DNA from: Phoenix dactylifera | Taxonomy: Eukaryota > Streptophyta > Magnoliopsida > Arecales > Arecaceae | NCBI RefSeq assembly: GCF_009389715.1 | Contig: NC_052394.1 | Location: forward strand, 21,020,899-21,084,898 | Reading direction: 5' to 3' | Length of the DNA stretch: 64,000 nt | In this document: positions 10,991 to 23,486 of the stretch, in pieces | How the letters are laid out: every line of letters begins with the position of its first letter | Numbering within the stretch: the first letter of the stretch is position 1 | Notes under the pieces: generated by a model | Told to the model about the DNA's origin: nothing | Seen by the model: the letters and a program-made list of their open reading frames with translations, nothing else | Databases searched by the model: none | Program-made: the position numbers and the translations under genes

Positions 10991-12040
10991 CTCAAAATGA
11001 AATCTAGGCACAAAAAGCACTACAAACAGTTCCAGAGTGTAGCCTAACTTGACCTGGATCCAATGAGAACCAAATTTGGTTGCAATTTAGACTCACCTAC
11101 TACAGTCATTTGGTGGGTCTTGCTGACTATTGATTGTGTCTTGCTGGGTCACCGTCGTGATTGTGTTACATCCATGCCCAACTTGACTACAGTGTGGCAC
11201 CGAGGAAGGAATTTCGACATCAACATTTTCATGATAAGCAAGAACCCAACACAATTCAGTAAACCTGTTCTGACTCGAGCTAGGTCTGAACTCTGTGATA
11301 CATACTGGAGCTCCATTACAATTTTCCTTCATCTAATCAATTGCAGCCATGGTCAGAGGCGGAGCCATTTGTTTTTAGCTTCAACTTCGTGAAAAATTCC
11401 TCATCATTCTTTCTGCCGACGTTTAAATGAACCAACATCAATTTTTCTGATAGAGAATCCTAATGATGTCCTCAAATGACTGAATGTTCGAAAACTTCGT
11501 ACTTAGTCATTTGTGATGGACATTCTAAAATTGGAATCAGACATTCCACAAGCTAGTGATTCTTAATGTATGTGCCTTCGACAGATCATCTTTCAGCTTA
11601 GTGGAGGCAATAACTGCAGTGGAGAGGTTTCCAAAGTGAACACAAATGCTCGCAGAAGAAAAGATATCAAAATCACAATAGAACACACAAACATCCACCA
11701 AAATGCATAAAAATCCAGCTGCTTACCCTGTGGACGGGCTGCCTGCCAATACCTAACGAGGAATAATTTTATCAAAAACATGGCATATTTGAGATGGTTA
11801 CGCCAACAGCTCTGACTTCCAGTTTTAAGAATAACATTAAACTTACAACAATTTTAAAGCTGATTATGTGAACCCAAGCATGATAATAGCAATCAAAGTA
11901 CCAGGTCAGCAGCAGCAGCGTTTACAAAAAGGAAACACAAGTCCTTTCTCCAGCTGGTGAAATTTTTTATATGCCTAATTATCGGAACCCTGGCAGATGA
12001 CATTTGATTAGTGAATACCTGCTCCAAACTCCAAAGCATT
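10991..12040. other. Non-coding stretch downstream of the selT-like gene
   Basis: No gene is recognised. Overlapping open frames at 11063-11392 (+) and 11093-11332 (-) shadow each other and show no domain. The part near 12040 may include the end of the selT-like 3' UTR. Confidence 0.35.
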
Positions 12041-12291
12041 CTTGGAATTTTGCCAGTAGATTATTCAATGATTGAGAGATTCATTTTTTTTATATATATA
12101 AAAAGCTCCTTAAAAACTCAAATCATTCAGAGAACCAACAGATACAGAGCGCAAGGACACAGTATGAGGACAGAAGAACTAAATTTTGGAGAGGTAGAAG
12201 TTGTCTAACTCTATCCCTTTCCTGATAAATGTCATACATCAGTGGACTGATCAGGTGGTGTTTAACTTTCGTGAAGTGAATCTGCAGTCCG

Positions 12292-15200
12292 CTAGGACCA
12301 AACACTTCCAAGGTTCTTCCCAAGTGCAGAATTAGGCAACCTGTTGGCAATCAAATCTTTCAACTCGAGTTCACCAGGGAACCTGTGCTCCTGCAGTTTT
12401 GAAAAAACCTACAAGGTTGGGGGAAAAAATAAAGAAAGAAAAGATGTTTGTAAGTACCATAATATGATTGTAGGAAACATCAAGAAGCAAAAAGTATAAA
12501 CCACCTGCAGAAAAATAATCGCAAGAATATTTTGGTAGTTTCCAATGCATTGGCTGAGTGGCCATCCAAAGAGGCCCTAAATCATAATGATTTGAATTAC
12601 TAGAATAAAATACATAGTTAGCTGTACCTATAGATCTGGCATAACCCATATGTGCCTTGAATTGGTTTCAGGTCTGTGATATGGTTTCGACACTGATCCA
12701 ATTGTTAAATCAGTTGGGTGGAATTCCAGTTCATGTATGAATCAGGTTCCACCTTTTTGAGTCTGGTTCAACATCGTGAACTATTTTAATCTGTTCTATT
12801 TGTGGTGGACATATACAGACAAGGTCAATTTTGCAAGACCTCTACCTAAGCTGATTAGACAAATCATGCATCAGATTTGGGACCCAAACTACCTGAGTAC
12901 AGTATGCGAGTTTTGGATGGATGAAGTTGATTTTTTTTAGCCAAATTATAGGCCCATCTCGGCCTCTTACACATCTACATGTGTAGCTTAGAACAATTAG
13001 CATTTAATTGATAGGTTCTAGAGATTAAAGACATCCACTAGCTCACTTTGTGAAATAAATAAATGAATTAGAATACTCTTCTTTTCTAACTCTATGTTGG
13101 TTCCACTTATGGAGAAATCCGATTGCTTGCAATGAAAATTGATGCTCAGTTATGAACCTTAGATCCAAAATATTTTGTTAGGGATACAATATCATGCCTA
13201 TAATCTTATAGTAACGTTACAAGTTTTTGCCTCCATTCTCAAAACTAGCAACAACATGCAGCTTGTTGCTATTTGAACTGCAAATATTCTCACTGTAGAA
13301 AGATAACACCATTCTTTTATTTGATGAAACTGTTGCTTCGTCAGCATTTGCATAGCCTTCGATTTTGCAATGTCAATTTGATTTGAGTATTTTTGCCAAG
13401 CCAGTTTGGTACAATAAGGCATCATGGAAAAGTGCATATGCTACACTGCCAGTGTAATATACGGATTAAGTTATTGTGAGACAGATGACTCTATTAACTA
13501 GATGATCTAATTTCGAGGAATTTTAATAACCTAGCATTCTCATCCAAAGTTTGCCATTTTGCAAAGAAGCAATTGGCAAGGCACCAAGTAAAATCATGTC
13601 GACATGTTGCTTTAAGATAATTCAATTCTAGCATATAGTAATGCAACTTTAACACCAAGAAAAATTACAAATACCTTTGGCAATGTTACTTGCATATGAT
13701 AATAACATCCAATTATTATCTTCCTTACATTCCAATTGATATACTACTATAAGATCATGAAACAATATGATCATCAAGAATGATGAAATAAACAAAAGTT
13801 TCTTCAATTTATGTGGTGCTGCATGGTTGGCGGAACCATCCCGAATCGTTTGGTTTAGGGCGTTGAGAACCGTACCGGCGGCGAACCGGGACGGTTCCGG
13901 TAACGAAAATGAGACCAACGACGCCGGGGGGGGAGGCGGAGAGAGAGAGAGAGAGAGAGAGAGGCAGCGAGAGGGAGAGGAAGGAAGACAGAGGAAGGTG
14001 GAGGCCGGCCGGCGAAGGCCGGGGAGCCGCTGCGCGGAGGAAACAGAGCCCCCCCGCCTCCTCCGCGTGGTGGCTCTCCAGCCCTCCATTTGCCTCCCTC
14101 AGCCTCATCCTCTCTCTCTTTTTCTCTCTTCCATTCTTCTTCTCCCCCGTCTCTTCTACTGTCTCAGTACAGGCCCGACATGGCACGACGCAGGCCCGTA
14201 CCGACTCGTGCCGCTGGACAACCGGTATTGGCACAACAGACACTGACTTGCTGTGTATATATTTTTCCTCCATGTCCTCGTGAAGAAACATATATGAAAG
14301 CAAAGTGGGAGTCTGGTGATGGAAGCTAGATAATTGATCAAAAAGTCATAATTCAGATTGGCTACAACTAAACCAAAGCTTTTCATGCTTTCAATTTCAC
14401 TGACTCAATTTATCATGTAAAAAAAAGCATTCTGGATGGTAGTTATTTTCTAGTTGGTAAGAATAAAATCTCATATATCAAGAACTTATGAGCAACTATT
14501 TCCTCTTCCTTTGCATTTGGTCATCCCAAAAAAATGGAAGGGATAAAAATTAAAGGAACAGAAGGAAAAGCAAGATAAACATCATAAATGAAAAGGCTTG
14601 TCATTGGATGACAAGTACAAGGGCTTTTAGAGTCCAAAAGTCAGGGAGACAACAGTGTGATTGTGAAATTGATGATTAACAATGAAGAATAATCATTTCT
14701 TCTTTCTAACTTAGACACCAGAGAGCTTTCACAGAAAACCATTATCATGAATTAGATTAATATTCTTATAAGCATGACAAGTACCAAGTACCAACAATAT
14801 AATTAATATAATTTAAGGAGGCGAAATCATGCATCACCAAAAAAAAACAAGTAGAAGTCATGACAAACTTAGTGCTTGTAAATAAATTATGAAGGAAACA
14901 TCCACAAGTTATCCAGAGAATGCATATATTTAACCATATATCATGTTTGTCTGCAGCTAGACATAAATGGAAAATGAAATAGGTACATCAAGTAAATGTC
15001 GCCAAGAGGAGGGAGAAGAATATTTGGATGCATGATTCTTAGGATAAAATACACAGCAACTCTATACTAATTAATAAGCAATTTTAAGAGCAAAAGCATA
15101 AGAACACCATACAACAATCACGTAACAAACTCAACATGGACACAGTAGTTGTAACTAGTTACAATATAAACTAGCTAACAGATAGGCAAAAGCATACACA

Positions 15201-18200
15201 GAATTAGTTGAGACTCACACAATAAGGCCCTTCATTGATGAGACCATAACTATAACTTCTAAGATATGACCATTGAGTGTCTATTATCATGGTTACGATG
15301 AATTAGTCCCCAGTAGCATTCTCTAGGCTGCAGGCTGAATCCAGTTATGGTCAGACTTCCTCCCTCTATCTTGGATGTAACAACTTTTTGATAACAAAAT
15401 TATATTTTTAAAATTCCTTAGTTAATTGAGAAATTGCTCACCAAATGTTTCAACTAAGAAAACAAGGACCATTTAATCTTACAGGTTATATTTATAAAAC
15501 AAAAAACAACCATGTATTTCCCATTAACAAAGGATTGTAAGCCACATGCCACAGATGGAAAATAAATACAAACTTACAAAGTAACTTTCATCATACCCTG
15601 TCACCCATATAGAAGAGCAAAACAAAACAAGTTTACCTATTCACATAAAGAATGACAGCCAAAATTCCAACTTGGGGATAATGGAGGTAAATCACACAGG
15701 AGCTTAAAAGAACAGACCAATATTTTAGAATAGATTGTTCTCTTTTCCCCTTTTTTTGTCACTAACAGCAACATTCAATAGTTCAGTAAGCTTTAGGGCT
15801 TATATAAATGTCCAACATGACAGGAAGACACTTGAACTTCTGATCCGACTCACAGATAAGGTACATGTAACCACACATGGGAATACTAAGTCATTGCACA
15901 ACATGGTCTGATAACATGATTGATGTTTAACAGATGCAGTCATGCAACCTATTCCTAATACCGCTGCAATCTAGTTGGTTTTATTTTCAATTTGGAGTAC
16001 TTCAAACAGTGGATGTGAATTCAAAAGATAATATTTCATTTGTCCATTTGCACAATGCCACCTTTTTCAGTCACTTTCCAGACATCAGTGAAATGTAGCA
16101 ATAAATCTAAGAATCTGAAAGAAGGACCATTTACAAAGTCATTAGGTGATACACTGACAGACTACCATCATGAATACCCATCAATGTCGACATTTTTTTT
16201 GGAAGATTCATACTGGACTTTGTTCCCTCTATCACCCATAGACGATCCACTTTTCACTGCCTTACCAGCAGAATAACACCAAAAACAAAGTATTTTCCAG
16301 GAAGGTTGGTTCCTCTTGAAGCATGTGCAGTTATTTTATGCAACAATAATGCAGATAAAATTTATGAAATTTCACCAACCAAGAAGCGAAAGTAACAGTT
16401 GAAAATTATCTGACATATGACGTTAGCTTTTTTCAATGAATTCTGAAACAGCTAATGCTCGATTGGTTGCTGCCAATATATAGATAATAACACCAACAGC
16501 ATATTTGTTTGTCTAAACTAGATAGATTTAGAAGTAGCATCAAATGAATGCATGTGCCAAAAATAAATAAGTTAAAACTAGCCATAAAAGGTGTAAGCAT
16601 GGTCTCTTACCAAGTCACCATTGCAGAATACTTCAAATGCACCAGTACTCTGCAGCGTAGACTGTGCAAAATTGCCTAGAAGCCAAGTTGTGGCAATAGC
16701 TCCAAACCTATTGGCACGCAAGTTGAAGTACCATGGAGGTGGTGTTATTCCTAGCCTAGGAAAAATCTGATCACCCGCCACTACAGCTGCAATAGCTCCT
16801 ACTTGAACAATAGGAACCACTTTGCTTAGCAGACGTTTTGGAAGGGCTGGGGGGTAATTTGACAGAATTACTTCTATCCCAGGAAAAGAAGTTTCCAGCA
16901 TTTTCTTCATTGTCATTGCATTTCCCCTGACAAAATGAAATACTTGTAATCATTTATGAAAAATGATCAGATAATGAAGATCCCATTTTCATACATGCTT
17001 GTTACATGGAATATAAATATATAGCGTTGCCATTTTGGTGATTATCCATAAGTTCATGGAAGAAAGCATGAACTTTAGATTCTTTACTGGTAATATAAGC
17101 ATTTTAGTCGCATTAGAAATTAATTGTTGGATATCTAGTATATGAGGGAGGTTAGATTACATTTCCATTCCCACGTAAGAAAACAAATAGGAGCTTGCAG
17201 TAGAAAGCCAATCCCATGACCGTCAAACATAACAAGCAATGGAATCTAAGATACAAGAAATAGGAAGCATGGATACTTCAAGCACATGCCGCATCCATGT
17301 CAAATATGCACCGGATACCATTATTGATTGGATACTCCTAGGATACTTAAACTATATATCCTTTTTTTTATTAAAAAAAAAAACTCTCCTGATTCTTCCT
17401 TCATACGCTCAAGATACTTTTGGGATGCATCCAATAATGAGGGGAATGATTTTTTCTTTCTTTCATTTTCTATGAATGTTAGCTTTTTAATGATGAATGG
17501 CTAATTTTGGAGCTTTTGATGTTGATATTAAAGAACGGAGTGTAAATTGTGGTCTATGGATTTGAATGATGACTAGATAATGACTTTGTGGATGTTGATG
17601 CTTATAACATATGGAGTATATTATTTTGACAGCTTACTAGGATTTAAGGGTATTTTTTACACATATATATGTAAAAAAAATTAAAAATATATATTTGTTG
17701 TTCCTAGCCATATGGTTTACTTTTTCAAGGTTTGCTGTAGGCATTGTATTGCATTGATGTATTATATCCATGTACATGCTTCATAGAGGGGTGGCTTTTT
17801 TGCCCCGGGGGGGTTAATAAAGGTAACTCATTTTTGCCATTAATTTTTTTATGGTTAACGAGAGCACAATTTATATCATTGTCATAAAAACACCCAAAGG
17901 TCTTTCAAAATCATAATAGTACAATGATGATTAAAGTAGGATAGCTATTCTAAATTATAATTATCTACTACGACTACTAAGTTGAATCAAACATTGATTC
18001 TACCCTAGCTTGACTTAATCTTCTTTGCTACCAGGACTTGATCCAAGTTTAAAGATGGCATCAAAATCCCAAGCTGAGCTCAGGTTCGGACTGCAAATAA
18101 GCCATGCCAGCTCCACTTATTGACACCCAAAAAACTGTCCTTAACTAACATCTATGTTGTTATATCATTGCATTGTTATGTTTCGAATCTTTTCTATGCC

Positions 18201-19088
18201 TTGGGTTTGATCATTCACAATATTATGATTAAAATTGTTTTATTCATTTGTATCCGGTGAAATAACAAATCTACATAATATTAAAATATTTTACAATTTT
18301 TGAAGAACAAGAAGTTTGTAATTTTTCTGATAAATGAACTTCCAGCCCCCTTTTTGCTATCTTGAAGACTGTCCGATATCCAATGGTTTTTTACAAAGGT
18401 ATCAAGTGTAACTGGATCAAGAAATCAAGAAACTTTTCTATAAAGGCTTTCTACAAATCCGTTTTCTATTATAATTGGATCGAGAAAAATCAAGACTACA
18501 CCTTTATACTGTCTGGATTCAAGAAAATTACTTCTCAAACAGATTGGTATCAAGTGGTTTCTATAATGGTATAATCATCTTCGATTTTTCTTCTTAAAAG
18601 ACTCTACCACTGTAGACGATCACAAAGATGATACTTTTAATTTGTAGGTTACATAGAAACGTTCTAGGTCAGATTAAAACTAGAAACAATTCCATAAAAC
18701 AAAATAAACCATAAAAAAAAGAAAGGTAAAGCAATAAAAGTGAGAAGGACTTACCTGTAAGAGCAAGAGACACAGAATTTCAACTCCACAACGGAGCCGT
18801 AATACACTCCTCGGGCATGATTACTCTGCCAAGATTCAAGAAACGCACAGGGGGAGCAAAATCAACGAACTAAAGATACAATATAGGGGAAAAAAGAGAA
18901 AGAAATCGAGCGAAGATTGGGGGAGATACCTGGGTGGCGGAGAAATCGGTCGTTTCGTGGATGGAGGGGGGCGGCGGGTGGTGGTGGTGGTGGTGCTGCT
19001 TCGGGGGAGGAGGGGTGAAAAGATTGACGAGATCGGAGCAGAAGAGGAAGACGGGAAACCCTAGAAGGAGAAGCTGGACGCGATCCAT
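12292..19088 (-). CDS. SELT: Selenoprotein T-like thioredoxin-fold protein (Cys form), 4 exons
   Basis: Exons on the minus strand are 19088-18930, 18825-18755, 16926-16611 and 12408-12292. All joins use GT/AG and keep frame, giving 220 aa. The protein starts with a hydrophobic signal/anchor segment (MDRVQLLLLGFPVFLFCSDL), then a Pro/His-rich linker with six His. The redox motif CVSC is at residues 71-74. The family core follows: MKKMLETSFPGIEV, LSNYPPALPKRLLSK, a hydrophobic stretch around VQVGAIAAVVAGDQIF, and PPWYFNLRANRFG. The C-terminus is KLQEHRFPGELELKDL. Animal SelT has selenocysteine in the CxxU motif; plants use Cys, as seen here. The family is linked to ER membranes and redox control, but its exact substrate in plants is not settled. 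The introns hold transposon-derived sequence. Confidence 0.93.
13822..14250. mobile_element. GC-rich hAT-like MITE relative with GA-rich then CT-rich core, in selT intron 3
   Basis: The left end CATGGTTGGCGGAACC resembles the left end CAAGGTATGCTGAACC of the element at 57597-58145. The right end (ACCGGTATTGG...GACTTG) resembles that element's ACCGGTATGTCGG...ATCTTG. The core holds a (GA)n microsatellite at 13938-13963, a purine-rich strand, a GGCCGGCC block, then a CT-rich stretch at about 14095-14165. I could not find an 8-bp target duplication, so the boundaries are approximate. Confidence 0.5.
13938..13963 (+). repeat. (GA)n microsatellite
   Basis: About twelve GA units in a row lie inside the GC-rich element of selT intron 3. 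Confidence 0.9.
16927..18754 (-). other. Intron 2 of the selT-like gene (1.8 kb)
   Basis: The donor is GTAAGT at 18754 and the acceptor is TTTGTCAG ending at 16927. The sequence is AT-rich with no recognised gene or bounded repeat. Confidence 0.85.
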
Positions 19089-19497
19089 CGTCGCCGGCTA
19101 GAACCGCACCCTCCGGTTGGGGGGACTTCTTGATTTCCGGACGCAAAACTCTTGAAGCGAGGCTACTAGTACTGGTATTCCGATCTTCTAGCTTTCCTCA
19201 CCGCAAGGAAACGTCTCGTGGACCAAGAGGTTTTGGGCTTGATCGTGACCGTCAGTTTAGGCCCTAGATAAACGGCAATGGGGCAATAAGAAATCATGTA
19301 AAAGGAGGAGAAAAACCAATAGTGAATGACAATCCAATATCCTCCAATCCACAAATTTCAAGAATAAATGGCCCCTTGTCAAAGGTGATTCACCTTGTTC
19401 CTAAAATTTAGGGGTTGAATAAGCCTTGCTACCTTCCCAAATCAAGCAACCTCCTTTTCCACCTCCAAGTTTTGAATGTTGATTTGAAATTCTTCTT
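19089..19497. other. Upstream region of the selT-like gene
   Basis: This should hold the 5' UTR and core promoter of the minus-strand selT-like gene. I see no clear TATA box. An inserted LINE tail begins about 410 bases upstream of the start codon. Confidence 0.45.
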
Positions 19498-20006
19498 CAC
19501 TTAGAAGCCTCCACCCCAACGCACCTAAGATCCATTTTGATGGCAACATTTTAGAGGGAGGGAGAGCTGGAGGATCTAAGTTTTGTGATGAGAGATTTGA
19601 GCTCATCCGTCTTGGCGACCGAGGGCTGCCATCTCTACGGCAATATTGTCTCCATGACTGAACCAAGTGGAGCATGGGAAGAGATTAGATATGCGATCCG
19701 TGCCCTTCAGGCTAACCACATTATTTTGGAGAAAGACTCTAGCATGGTTGTGAGATGGTTGAGGATGTGCAGCCGCTCCCCATATGCTGATGGACATCTG
19801 GAACACTGTAAGGGACCTGATGAGTTTTGAGGTTTTCCATGTATATCGGAAGACGAATGGAGCTATGGATTAGGTTGCTCCTTATATATCCAATCATTCT
19901 GTCGACATCATTTGGTCCTTTATTTTTGTCTTCCGATATTTTATTTTTGGATTATTCATGTTGTATTTACTTTAAGGTTATTTTCATCCTACTAAAAAAA
20001 AAAAAA
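19498..20006 (+). mobile_element. LINE 3' fragment: decayed RNase H domain plus poly(A)
   Basis: The plus strand carries broken pieces of an RNase H domain in LINE order: KIHFDGN (about 19525), ILEKDSSMVVRWL (about 19724-19760), and HVYRKTNGAMD-VAPYISNHS (about 19837-19906). It ends in a 13-base A-run at 19994-20006. These pieces match the RNase H of the LINE at 2451-4955 (for example HVFREANGAADWVATYVANH), so both belong to one family. Here the Trp codon after AMD reads TAG at 19871-19873, and frameshifts are present. No target duplication was identified. It sits upstream of the selT-like gene. Confidence 0.8.
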
Positions 20007-23000
20007 TGATTTAGAACGTCTTCCATGGTATTACCAAAAATGGACCTTTTCTTATGTGCTGTAGTTTTCATCATCTATACAGACATAGGTTTCCACCATA
20101 CTTCTTTTAGTAAATTGTAGTTTTGAGATTCCCATTCTATATATGGGAATAATGGGGGAAAAGAAAGTTTGACCCCTTTATTAAGTTAAAAACCCCTCAT
20201 CAAGCGCCCCCTCCTTTTGCACCCTTTCGCCTCCCATTCTCCGCCACTGCACATTCCCAATCTTCTTCACTAGACATGTTGCTGGGGCAAAACAAAATGC
20301 AGCATTAGAGAGACCTTGTCATCAACAAAGATATCAGGTAATGTAAATACATTATTTGAGCTCAAATTTTCTTTCGTTTAACGCTATCAATGTTAACGCT
20401 AGACATTTATTTAAGCAACAAGAAGATGATTTAGATGTGTCATTTATTTTTCTTATATTGACATAGTGATGTTGTATGGCTTTCGTACTTGCATTAAGGT
20501 TTTGCCACTTTCACAGCTATTCTTTGATGAAAAGAAAAAAGAAAAGCCCATTGTTACAGACTCACAAATCAAAAAACTTAAATTATTAGGTAGAGGACTA
20601 GTCTAGTTTATAATGCCATGAGGCACTTCTTTATAAAGGAAGATGGAACTATGATAATCTCCTCTACCTAACCTTGCCATGCTCTTATCGTAGTGCAACT
20701 CGTTCACAAGAGAGGGGGCCTACATATGTCTCAAGTCCTACGTGTCCTTGGTTTCCCTAGTGAGGGGCCCACATGACTAATAAGGTTGTCCCACATTCCA
20801 AAAGCTAAGGCTATTGGGTGAAGAACTATTCTAGGTTTATCATCCCATATGACATCCCTTGTCAAGGGTTGTGGGACTATGACACGATGGTGACAACCTA
20901 GAGCAAGAAATTAAGCCTCCAAGACCTTCTATTATAAGTTCTTCCCAAACTCCTCTATGCTCTCTATAATCTCTCCTTTTTATGATAGGCACCAGCCCAA
21001 CTAATAAAAAACCGAGCATAGTCCACTTGATTGGTCCAGATGTAAAAGTTGGAGTAGGAGATGGACAAAAAAAAAAGATACAATCTTGTTCGACCTGGAA
21101 TAGGAGATAGAAAAAATGATAGCTCTTTGGAGTGGGAGATAGACTCCTTCTCTATCTTAATTTTCTATAAGAGCTAGAAAACCTAGCCTCCAACAGCTAT
21201 TTAAAGACATCTACATCATCTTTCGTCTCACCACGATAGATTTTGTGGAACACCACTACTAGACCACTATTGGTTCCTTTTCCTTTTTCTCTTGACTTTC
21301 AATGGTCTTGGCTCATAGTACTCACCGAAAATTTCAATTAAGTGCTCCCTAGAATTTGAGATTCTGAAAAGAATTTTGAAAATCAATTGGACATGTAGTT
21401 TGGTTTCGCTCATAAGATAAGTAATGTGACCTTTTTTTAGATTTATTGGTAAAGTGTAACATTATTATTTTAATAAATTTGAATCATACTATTCATGATG
21501 CACTAATTTGACGAACAGTATTTTATTACTTAATATATTTTATTTTGGAATATTATGATGATGCATGGTTGAAAATATTGAACTCGTTTTATTAACTTCG
21601 ATATCGCATGATTTTTTATATTTTTATTGAATTGAGATATGGTTGGAAAGATCTTTGATCCATTCTGACCAATTCAACAATAAGTCGGATCATAATCTAA
21701 TCTATTTAACCTATTTAAAACTTAATCTGTTTCTGACCCATTTAACTCGACTAACTTAACCGGTTTAACTTGTTTAAATCTATTTAATCTATTAAAAATT
21801 TATTTAATCTATTTAATCTGATTTGACCTATTTAATAAATGAATAATTTAGATTGAGTCAAATTATTTGTTCAATAAACAGGCCGAATTCAAAGCAAAAA
21901 TTTTAACCTATTTAATAAATAAATCAAATTTGAGTTAACAAATTTTTGATCTGATCCGCATCTAATGTAATTTATATACAACCTAACTCGATCTAATTGC
22001 GCCTCTCAATATGCATCTCTTCATTGTAGCTGCAAGCTACTTGCGGCAGATTGATTTGGGTTGTATCTTTCTACGATGCCAATTATTGGGTTACGCATTA
22101 CAAAATCTTAAAGCATTTCAATATTTATTTTATCTGCTTGATCTTGAAGCAGTTATGGTGCGATTTAACAGTTCACGTCGGAAAAAAAAAAATCATTCTT
22201 TCGCCCGGAAGAAGAAAGTTTTTGACCCATGCTGCACTTTCCCCCCGGTCAACAGGTATTTCACGTCACTACCGAATCCAATCCACTTTTTCTAAAGCCA
22301 ACGCGGCCCAATGGTATCATCGACCTGCAACATGATGGTAATCCAGAAATCAAATCCGGCCATATTTTGGTAGTTTAATTGGGTCTCATGGCATTGCTTT
22401 TTTATTCTATTATTATTATTATTATTATTATTATTTCTTATGTAGATTGTGTTCACCGGCATCATCATTGCATGTTGTAATAACGATGATAGGAAGATCC
22501 TGTAAAATCAGTAATGTGTTAAAGAAAGAGATCGCTAGTCTATGTTCTCAACGGGAATCTACCAACAAAACTTTTCTTCTAATATGGATCATCGTGGCAT
22601 GTAAAAATTTTCTAGCGAACTTTTCTACTTAGCAAGTATGGTTGCATCCAACAAAGTCAAAAAACAAAATATCTCGAAGTGCCCAGAATAACTCTCCATC
22701 TCTAGCCCATAAGATATTATAAAAATGACTGGCCATATAAACAACCATCCAATCCGCAGCCTACTATTTTATTATATTAGCCGAAAATAAAAATTCTACG
22801 GAGAACGTTTACGACACCTTGCATGGACAATCTGTGAAAATATGCCACATCAGATATTTCACGTATCTCAACGCATAAAGAGAGATGGGAACCGCCGGAG
22901 CGGAGACATCTCCATCCCCTGGTAACTTTGTGCCCTCAACGCTCAGGTGCCAGCCAGGGGCCGTAGGCGTCCTCGACGGCGCCTTCATGATGCGGGACTT

Positions 23001-23360
23001 CAAGAGTCGAGACACGCATTCACTCTGGCAACTATACCGTTGGTGTTGGATCGCCGGCATCGTCCGTGTCCGATGGGATGTCTCCTCAAAATCTGGCCAT
23101 GATTTCATTCCGAGCGTCAATACCCTGCACTGTTGGAAAAGGATTGATGTAAACTAACAGATATATGTGATAGCTTTTTTTATTAATTAATTTGAAACTA
23201 TAATAATCTATTTATTTCGTAGCTCGAATTCTACATAATTTTATTTTTTTAAAATTTATATGACTAATAAAAATTGTAATTCACGTTTAATACTATTTAT
23301 CAGGGTGACGTGTCACTCACCTAAGGGGTGCCTACATGAAGATTGAAGAAGGACCATCGC
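20007..23360. other. Intergenic region between the selT-like and U-box genes
   Basis: No real gene is recognised. At about 20573-20650 and 20805-20880 two diverged copies of a TA-GG-AGAACTA-TCTAG-TTTAT segment occur about 240 bases apart. An AT-rich stretch at 21700-21960 repeats CTATTTAATCT-like words. A (TAT)n microsatellite lies at about 22409-22435. A GC-richer patch at 22880-23130 has open frames on both strands with no domain I know. Confidence 0.5.
22409..22435 (+). repeat. (TAT)n microsatellite
   Basis: About nine TAT/ATT units occur in a row. Confidence 0.9.
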
Positions 23361-23369
23361 CGCTTAATT

Positions 23370-23376
23370 TATATAA
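23370..23376 (+). promoter_or_regulatory. Candidate TATA box of the U-box gene
   Basis: TATATAA lies about 115 bases before the start codon at 23487. It is followed by a T-rich stretch and a CCGA tandem run (about 23456-23476) in the presumed 5' UTR. Confidence 0.5.
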
Positions 23377-23486
23377 TTTTTATTCTCTGAGTTTCTTTTT
23401 ATTGCTGAACGAGTAAAGGACTAGAGTCAATGTAGCGGAGCTGCTTCCCATCCAGACCCGACCGACCGACCGACCGCCTCCCGAAG

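Larger units (their letters stand above)
12409..16610 (-). other. Intron 3 of the selT-like gene (4.2 kb)
   Basis: The intron has a GTAAGA donor at 16610 and a TGTAG acceptor at 12409. It is AT-rich except for a GC/GA-rich island at about 13822-14250, described separately. No nested gene is recognised. Open frames on both strands around 13.65-14.33 kb are low-complexity shadows of that island. Confidence 0.85.

Noticed and set aside
11063..11392. 109-codon plus-strand and 79-codon minus-strand frames
   Set aside because: The two frames shadow each other and neither shows a known motif. They could be a decayed transposon, but I cannot support that.
13649..14329. Overlapping open frames of 79-164 codons on both strands
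   Set aside because: They fall on the GA/CT-rich element in selT intron 3 and read as Arg-Glu or Leu-Ser repeats in every frame.
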